A stretch of 64,000 bases of DNA from JAFECT01 sp036501825 (GTDB taxonomy: Bacteria; Pseudomonadota; Alphaproteobacteria; Caulobacterales; Caulobacteraceae). Shown in pieces: positions 59,599 to 64,000 of the stretch. The stretch covers positions 62,001-126,000 of the forward strand of contig DASXZP010000012.1 of the NCBI GenBank assembly GCA_036501825.1. The letters are read 5' to 3'. A program made the translations under genes and the position numbers. Position 1 is the stretch's first letter; every line of letters begins with the position of its first letter. The notes below the pieces were generated by a model, which worked only from the letters and a program-made list of their open reading frames with translations, was not told the origin of the DNA and ran no database searches.

Positions 59599-59790
59599 TT
59601 ACTTCTTGGCAGGCTTCTCGACCACGGCCACCATGTGGTGGACCTTGGCGATCATGCCGCGCACTTCCGGCGTGTCCTTCAAGGTGCGCTCACGGCCGAG
59701 GCGGTTCAGGCCCAGGCCGATCAAGGTCGCGCGCTGATCCGACTTGCGACGGATCGGGCTGCCGGTCTGTTTGATGGTGATCTCAGCCAT
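59599..59790 (-). CDS. rpmD: 50S ribosomal protein L30
   Basis: A 63-residue protein: ITIKQTGSPIRRKSDQRATLIGLGLNRLG with the usual HHMVAVVEKP end (both visible in shorter pieces). It starts 10 bp after rpsE. Ordinary length. Confidence 0.96.
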   Translation of the reverse strand: MAEITIKQTGSPIRRKSDQRATLIGLGLNRLGRERTLKDTPEVRGMIAKVHHMVAVVEKPAKK

Positions 59791-59800
59791 GTCTCAGTCC

Positions 59801-60382
59801 TCAGCCTTCCAGGGCGTCCGGCGCGGACGCGCCGTCAGCGCGGCGGCCGATGATGTCGCCCACCTTCTTGCCGCGCTTGGAGGCGACCTGACGGGGCGAA
59901 GATTGCACCTTCAGCGCCTCGAACGTCGCGCGCACCATGTTGTAGGGGTTGGACGAGCCGGTGGACTTGCCCACCACGTCCTGCACGCCCAGGGTTTCCA
60001 GCACCGCGCGCATCGGACCGCCGGCGATCACGCCGGTGCCCGGAGGCGCCGCGCGAACCATCACCTTGCCCGCGCCCCAACGGCCGTTGCCGTCATGGTG
60101 CAGGGTGCGGCTCTCGCGGAGCGGCACGCGGATCATGGTCTTCTTGGCTTCTTCGGTCGCCTTGCGGATGGCTTCGGGCACTTCGCGCGCCTTGCCGTGA
60201 CCGAAACCCTCGCGGCCCTTCTGATCGCCGACCACCATCAGGGCGGCGAAGGAGAAGCGGCGGCCGCCTTTGACGGTGGCGGCGACGCGGTTGATGTGGA
60301 CCAGTTTTTCGACCAGTTCGTTTTCGCGGTCTTCGGCGTTGTCGCGCCGGCGATCGCCGCCCCGGTCATCTCTGCGAGCCAT
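59801..60382 (-). CDS. rpsE: 30S ribosomal protein S5
   Basis: A 193-residue protein needed for decoding accuracy. The dsRBD-like core begins LVEKLVHINRVAATVKGGRR and the C-terminal domain has PGTGVIAGGPMRAVLE and GSSNPYNMVRATFEAL. The N-terminus has a charged Asp/Arg-rich extension (MARRDDRGGDRRRDNAEDRE) that lengthens it over E. coli; this is common in the class. Confidence 0.97.
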   Translation of the reverse strand: MARRDDRGGDRRRDNAEDRENELVEKLVHINRVAATVKGGRRFSFAALMVVGDQKGREGFGHGKAREVPEAIRKATEEAKKTMIRVPLRESRTLHHDGNGRWGAGKVMVRAAPPGTGVIAGGPMRAVLETLGVQDVVGKSTGSSNPYNMVRATFEALKVQSSPRQVASKRGKKVGDIIGRRADGASAPDALEG

Positions 60383-60392
60383 TGCGATACCC

Positions 60393-60746
60393 TTAGAAGT
60401 TCAGGCCGGCTTCACGCGCGGCGTCCGCCAGCGCCTTGACGCGGCCGTGGAAGAGATAACCGCCGCGATCGAAGACGACGTCCTTGACGCCGGCCTTCTG
60501 CGCGCGTTCGGCGAGGAGCTTTCCGACCTTGGCCGCGGCGTCCTTGTTGGAGCCGCCGGTCTTGCCGTTCTCGAGCGTCGAGGCGGCGGCCAGCGTAACG
60601 CCCTTGAGATCGTCGATGATCTGGGCGGAGATGTTCTTGGACGAGCGGAAGACCGACAGGCGCGGACGGCCGTTCGCCACGTGCTTGAGCCGCGTGCGGT
60701 TGCGTTGTGAACGCCGGGCGGAAAGGTCGCGAGGAGTGAGGGCCAT
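60393..60746 (-). CDS. rplR: 50S ribosomal protein L18
   Basis: A 117-residue 5S rRNA-binding protein. RPRLSVFRSSKNISAQIIDD and the C-terminal GRVKALADAAREAGLNF are diagnostic. It follows rplF by 3 bp. Confidence 0.97.
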   Translation of the reverse strand: MALTPRDLSARRSQRNRTRLKHVANGRPRLSVFRSSKNISAQIIDDLKGVTLAAASTLENGKTGGSNKDAAAKVGKLLAERAQKAGVKDVVFDRGGYLFHGRVKALADAAREAGLNF

Positions 60747-60749
60747 GGC

Positions 60750-61283
60750 TTACTTCTTCTTGCCTTCTTTGCGGCGGACTTTCTCACCGGCGTAGCGCAC
60801 GCCCTTGCCCTTGTAGGGCTCCGGCGGACGAAGCTTGCGGATGCGCGCGGCGAGTTCACCGACCAGCTGCTTGTCGATGCCCGAGATCTTGATCTCGGTC
60901 TGCTTCGGCACCGCGAAGGTGATGCCGTCCGGCGCGGGGATGTCCACGTCGTGCGAGAATCCGAGCTGCATCGAAAGGGCCTTGCCCTTCATCGCGGCGC
61001 GGTAGCCGACGCCCACCAGCTCGAGGGTTTCCTCGTAGCCTTGGGTGACGCCGTGGACCATGTTGTTCACCAGCGAACGCGACAGGCCCCACATGGCGGC
61101 GGCGCGCGTGGAGTCGTCACGCGGCGTGAGCTTCAGCTCGCCCGCTTCCTGCTGGACGTGGATTTCGTCGGCGACCGTCCAGGCGAGTTGACCCTTGGGC
61201 CCCTTTACCGTGACCGTCTGGCCGTTGAGCGTCACCTGGACGCCCGACGGGACCGCGATTGCCAATTTGCCGATACGAGACAT
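60750..61283 (-). CDS. rplF: 50S ribosomal protein L6
   Basis: A 177-residue protein near the factor-binding site. ATG 61283 gives MSRIGKLAIAVPSGVQ; KGPKGQLAW and the C-terminal RKLRPPEPYKGKGVRYAGE are canonical. The longer in-frame ATG at 61340 reads into rpsH and is rejected. Confidence 0.97.
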   Translation of the reverse strand: MSRIGKLAIAVPSGVQVTLNGQTVTVKGPKGQLAWTVADEIHVQQEAGELKLTPRDDSTRAAAMWGLSRSLVNNMVHGVTQGYEETLELVGVGYRAAMKGKALSMQLGFSHDVDIPAPDGITFAVPKQTEIKISGIDKQLVGELAARIRKLRPPEPYKGKGVRYAGEKVRRKEGKKK

Positions 61284-61305
61284 CGTAGGTTCCCTTCGCC
61301 CTGCC

Positions 61306-61704
61306 CTAGTAGACGCGGCAGAGCACTTCGCCGCCCACATTGGCGTCGCGTGCGGCGTTGTCGCTCATGACGCCCTTGGGCGTCGACAGGATCGAGATGC
61401 CGAGGCCGTTCTTGATCGGCTTCAGATCTCGGATCGACGAATAGACCCGGCGGCCCGGCTTGGAGACGCGCGCGATTTCCGCGATCACCGGCTGGCCGTC
61501 GAAGTACTTCAGCTCGATTTCGAACTGCGGGTGCTCGCCCGGCGCTTCCACCAGGTGGAAGCCGCGGATGTAGCCTTCGTCCTGCAGCACGGTCAGCACG
61601 CGCTCGCGCAGCTTCGAAGCCGGCGTCAGCACCTTGGAGCGCTTGCGCGTGGCCGCGTTCTTGATGCGGGCGATCAGATCGCTGAGGGGATCGTTCACAA
61701 ACAT
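61306..61704 (-). CDS. rpsH: 30S ribosomal protein S8
   Basis: A 132-residue rRNA-binding protein central to platform assembly. DPLSDLIARIKNAATRKRSKV and the C-terminal LSTPKGVMSDNAARDANVGGEVLC are typical (both in segments). In enterobacteria S8 represses its own operon; no mRNA site can be recognised here. It starts 7 bp after rpsN. Confidence 0.97.
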   Translation of the reverse strand: MFVNDPLSDLIARIKNAATRKRSKVLTPASKLRERVLTVLQDEGYIRGFHLVEAPGEHPQFEIELKYFDGQPVIAEIARVSKPGRRVYSSIRDLKPIKNGLGISILSTPKGVMSDNAARDANVGGEVLCRVY

Positions 61705-61711
61705 TTCGACC

Positions 61712-62017
61712 TCACCAGCTCGACTTGGTCATGCCCGGGATCTGACCGGCGGACGCGAGGTCACGCAGGGCGATACGGGACATTTTGAGTTTGCGGTAAT
61801 AGGCGCGCGGACGGCCGGTCAGGACGCAGCGGTTGCGAATCCGCGTCTTCGACGAGTTGCGCGGCAACTCGGCCAGCTTCAGGCGCGCTTCGAAGCGCTC
61901 CTCCAGCGGACGCGACTCGTCGTTGGCGACCGCCTTCAGGGCGTCGCGCTTCTCGGCGTATTGCTTGACGAGACGCTTGACCATCTCGTTGCGGTTGACG
62001 GCGCTTTTCTTGGCCAT
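61712..62017 (-). CDS. rpsN: 30S ribosomal protein S14, zinc-free form
   Basis: A 101-residue protein: MAKKSAVNRNEMVKRLVKQY start and RNRCVLTGRPRAYYRKLKMSR end. Only one of the zinc cysteines is kept, so this is the long C-minus type. It lies 19 bp after rplE. Confidence 0.97.
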   Translation of the reverse strand: MAKKSAVNRNEMVKRLVKQYAEKRDALKAVANDESRPLEERFEARLKLAELPRNSSKTRIRNRCVLTGRPRAYYRKLKMSRIALRDLASAGQIPGMTKSSW

Positions 62018-62036
62018 TTCGTTCTTTCTCCCGCTC

Positions 62037-62813
62037 TCAGTTCGTGAACGGGAATTGGAATTCCTTCAGGAGGGCCTTGGCCTCCTGATCGGAACGCGCG
62101 GTGGTGCAGACCACGATGTCCATGCCCCAGGTCTGATCAATCTCGTCGTAATTGATCTCCGGGAACACGGTGTGCTCCTTCAGGCCCATGGCGAAGTTGC
62201 CGCGGCCGTCGAAGCTGTTGCCGTTCAGACCGCGGAAGTCGCGGACGCGCGGCAGGGCGATCGTGATCAGACGATCGAGGAACTCGTACATACGGTCCTG
62301 GCGCAAGGTGACCTTGGCGCCCACGACCATGTTCTCACGCAGCTTGAACGCAGCGACCGCCTTGCGCGACTTGCGCGGCGAGGGCTTCTGACCGGTGATC
62401 GCGGCCAGGTCCTTCATCGCGGCGTCGGCCTTCTTGGAGTCGGCCACCGCTTCGCCGATGCCCATGTTCACGACGATCTTTTCGATCTTCGGGATCTGCA
62501 TCTCGTTCGAGTAGCCGAACTGCTCCTTCATCGCCGCGCGGATCTTCTCGCGATAGATCTGCTTCATGCGCGGCTCGTAGTCTTTGCCGTCCGGCGTCTT
62601 GGCCACGCGGCCGTGCGCCTTGCCGGCGGCGGCGCCCACGTCGCCACGCTTGCGGCCCGAGCCCTTGGAAGCGCTCTTGTCGGCCTTGGCCTTGGCGCGC
62701 TCGCCTTCCGGTGACGCTTCGTGTGCAGAGGCGGCAGGCGCGTCCGCGGCGGCTGCGGGCGCAGCAGCTTCGGGAGCGGCGGCTTCGGCGTTCTTATCTT
62801 CGTTATCAGACAT
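62037..62813 (-). CDS. rplE: 50S ribosomal protein L5 with a 69-residue N-terminal extension
   Basis: A 258-residue protein; the family is usually about 180. The L5 core starts around residue 75 (KDYEPRMKQIYREKI, then FGYSNEMQIPKIEKIVVNMG) and ends GMDIVVCTTARSDQEAKALL. Residues 1-69 are an Ala/Glu-rich then Lys/Gly-rich low-complexity stretch, probably disordered. ATG 62813 overlaps the rplX stop by 8 bp and has GAGG 7-8 bp upstream. A GTG at 62606 would give a normal-length protein of 189 residues, but it lacks a good ribosome site and would leave a 200-bp hole in a tightly packed operon. Confidence 0.93.
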   Translation of the reverse strand: MSDNEDKNAEAAAPEAAAPAAAADAPAASAHEASPEGERAKAKADKSASKGSGRKRGDVGAAAGKAHGRVAKTPDGKDYEPRMKQIYREKIRAAMKEQFGYSNEMQIPKIEKIVVNMGIGEAVADSKKADAAMKDLAAITGQKPSPRKSRKAVAAFKLRENMVVGAKVTLRQDRMYEFLDRLITIALPRVRDFRGLNGNSFDGRGNFAMGLKEHTVFPEINYDEIDQTWGMDIVVCTTARSDQEAKALLKEFQFPFTN

Positions 62814-63120
62814 CGATGACCTCGCCGGTCTTCTTGGCGAAGCGAACCTTCTTGTCGCCTTCAGTGCGGAAGCCGACGCGGGTCGCCTCACCGTTCTTCG
62901 CGACATAGGCCACGTTGGACACGTGGATCGGCGCTTCTTTATTGACGATGCCGCCCTGGGGATTGGTCTGGGACGGACGGGTGTGACGCTGGACGACGTT
63001 GACGCCTTCCACCAGCACGCGATCGAGTTCGGGGAACACGCGGGTCACGTTGCCCTGGCGGCCCTTGTCCTTGCCGGCCAGAACGACGACGCGGTCGCCC
63101 TTTTTAATCTTTGCAGCCAT
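62806..63120 (-). CDS. rplX: 50S ribosomal protein L24
   Basis: A 104-residue early-assembly protein with a KOW motif: MAAKIKKGDRVVVLAGKDKG, followed by NVVQRHTRPSQTNPQGGI. The start overlaps the rplN stop by 1 bp and its stop lies inside the rplE start, so all three are translationally linked. Confidence 0.97.
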   Translation of the reverse strand: MAAKIKKGDRVVVLAGKDKGRQGNVTRVFPELDRVLVEGVNVVQRHTRPSQTNPQGGIVNKEAPIHVSNVAYVAKNGEATRVGFRTEGDKKVRFAKKTGEVIDV

Positions 63121-63488
63121 CAGATCACCTCCGGCGCGAGCGAAATGATCTTCATGTGGTTCTTGGCGCGCAGTTCGCGCGGAACCGGGCCGAAGATACG
63201 CGTGCCGATCGGCTCATTCTGCTTATTGACGATCACCGCCGCGGATCGGTCGAAGCGGATGACCGAGCCGTCCTTGCGTTGAATGTCCTTGGCGGTGCGA
63301 ACGACGATGGCGCGCAGCACCTCGCCCTTCTTCACGCGGCCGCGCGGAATGGCTTCCTTCACCGAGACGACGATCACGTCGCCCACCGAGGCGTAGCGAC
63401 GCTTCGCGCCGCCGAGCACCTTGATGCACATGACCCGACGCGCGCCGGAATTGTCGGCAACGTCGAGGTTAGTCTGCATCTGGATCAT
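63120..63488 (-). CDS. rplN: 50S ribosomal protein L14
   Basis: A 122-residue protein of standard length: MIQMQTNLDVADNSGARRVM and PVPRELRAKNHMKIISLAPE V at the end are canonical. It forms intersubunit bridge B8 and binds RsfS. It is 22 bp after rpsQ. Confidence 0.98.
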   Translation of the reverse strand: MIQMQTNLDVADNSGARRVMCIKVLGGAKRRYASVGDVIVVSVKEAIPRGRVKKGEVLRAIVVRTAKDIQRKDGSVIRFDRSAAVIVNKQNEPIGTRIFGPVPRELRAKNHMKIISLAPEVI

Positions 63489-63510
63489 GACGAACTACCT
63501 TGTCTTTTCA

Positions 63511-63756
63511 TCAAGCCGCGGAGGAGCCCTTGGGCAGGACTTCCCAGCGCTTGAGCTTGGACTTCGGCGCGCACTCCACGATTCGGGCGTGCTCACCGGT
63601 CTTGTACGAATTCGATTCATCGTGGGCGTGGTAGCGCTTGCTGAGGCGCACGGTCTTCTTCAGCACCGGGTGCAGAAGCGTCCGCTCGACCTTCACGATC
63701 ACGGTCTTGTCACCCTTGTCGGAGACGACCACGCCTTCAAGAATACGTTTTGGCAA
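63511..63756 (-). CDS. rpsQ: 30S ribosomal protein S17
   Basis: An 81-residue primary rRNA-binding protein starting MPKRILEGVVVSDKGDKTV. The start codon is TTG (63756), preceded by GGGAG about 10 bp upstream; no ATG gives the family N-terminus. A TTG in a highly expressed ribosomal gene is unusual. YHAHDESNSYKTGEHARIVE is the conserved C-terminal half. Confidence 0.95.
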   Translation of the reverse strand: MPKRILEGVVVSDKGDKTVIVKVERTLLHPVLKKTVRLSKRYHAHDESNSYKTGEHARIVECAPKSKLKRWEVLPKGSSAA

Positions 63757-63768
63757 TTCGGTCGCTCC

Positions 63769-63963
63769 CTAGGACGGACGTTGTTGACGCTGCAGCGTCT
63801 TGATGCGGGCGATGCCGCGGCGCGCGACCTTCGAACGGTGGGTCTTTTCGGTTTGGCCGGTGGCCGCCTGGAAGCGCATGTTGAAGCGCTCCTTCTTCAT
63901 CTTCAGGAGCTCTTCCTGAAGCTGGTCGGGGGTCATGCGGCGGAGGTCGTCGATGTCTGCCAT
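63769..63963 (-). CDS. rpmC: 50S ribosomal protein L29
   Basis: A 64-residue helical hairpin at the tunnel exit: DLRRMTPDQLQEELLKMKKE and RRGIARIKTLQRQQ. It follows the rplP stop by 5 bp. Confidence 0.97.
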   Translation of the reverse strand: MADIDDLRRMTPDQLQEELLKMKKERFNMRFQAATGQTEKTHRSKVARRGIARIKTLQRQQRPS

Positions 63964-63968
63964 GATCT

Positions 63969-64000
63969 TTACTCCGGCATGCCCATGTCGAGGCGCGTGA
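63969..64000 (-). CDS. rplP: C-terminal end of 50S ribosomal protein L16 (cut by window edge)
   Basis: The last nine codons and stop of a minus-strand gene read TRLDMGMPE. Position directly before rpmC, in the invariant S10-operon order, identifies it as rplP; the sequence alone is too short to prove it. Confidence 0.7.
   Translation of the reverse strand, partial: TRLDMGMPE

Noticed and set aside
1..64000. CRISPR arrays, rRNA and tRNA genes
   Set aside because: I found no regularly spaced direct repeats, no CCA-bounded cloverleaf and no rRNA signature in any spacer; reading by eye could miss an unusual small RNA.

Overview
The window is 64 kb of GC-rich, densely coded DNA with no rRNA, tRNA, CRISPR array, phage or insertion-sequence gene that I can see. 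It looks like a chromosomal segment of an alphaproteobacterium, most likely Caulobacterales (Caulobacter/Phenylobacterium-like). The support is an ATP12-type F1 assembly chaperone, a short adenylate kinase inside the ribosomal operon, many TonB-dependent receptors, DUF1800/DUF1501 and DUF6894 proteins, and GC-rich palindromic intergenic repeats. The genus is inference; the class is fairly secure.

Layout. 1-8.6 kb holds housekeeping and accessory enzymes: the end of an aminopeptidase P, a TrmB-like regulator translationally coupled to a secreted two-lobed aspartyl protease with a PDZ domain, a methyltransferase, DNA ligase LigA, a membrane protein and a DUF4142 lipoprotein. 9-24 kb is an outer-membrane import region: a 2OG-Fe(II) oxygenase, an M13 metallopeptidase and four TonB-dependent receptor paralogues in tandem, ending against a convergent secreted GH92 alpha-mannosidase. 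24-31.5 kb carries propionyl-CoA carboxylase beta, several small secreted or membrane proteins of unknown function, a GFA-family protein, a PhyH-type dioxygenase and a beta-lactamase-fold serine hydrolase.

31.5-53 kb appears to be an ancestral alphaproteobacterial neighbourhood (ATP12, HAD phosphatase, RluC-type synthase, crcB, rarA, degP, rplQ) opened by accessory genes: a DUF1800/DUF1501 pair, a solitary phospholipase D-like protein with GNAT, DUF6894 and Crp genes, and a compact VOC-VOC-ArsR-SRPBCC-MFS operon followed by an AlkB-like monooxygenase. That operon has 4-bp overlaps throughout and a 24-bp near-palindrome in front of its first gene, so it reads as a self-regulated detoxification or export module.

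52-64 kb, all on the minus strand apart from one gene, is the spc and alpha ribosomal-protein operons, from the end of rplP through rpmC, rpsQ, rplN, rplX, rplE, rpsN, rpsH, rplF, rplR, rpsE, rpmD, rplO, secY and adk to rpsM, rpsK, rpoA and rplQ. It is split between adk and rpsM by about 2.4 kb holding a monooxygenase-like gene, a compound inverted repeat, an oppositely oriented S41 peptidase and a divergent MarR regulator. A near-consensus promoter in front of rpsM accounts for continued expression of the downstream half. Ribosomal protein L5 carries an unusual 69-residue Ala/Lys-rich N-terminal extension.

Four intergenic spacers hold REP/BIME-like inverted repeats of four different sequence families; one of them covers the ribosome binding site of the HAD phosphatase gene.
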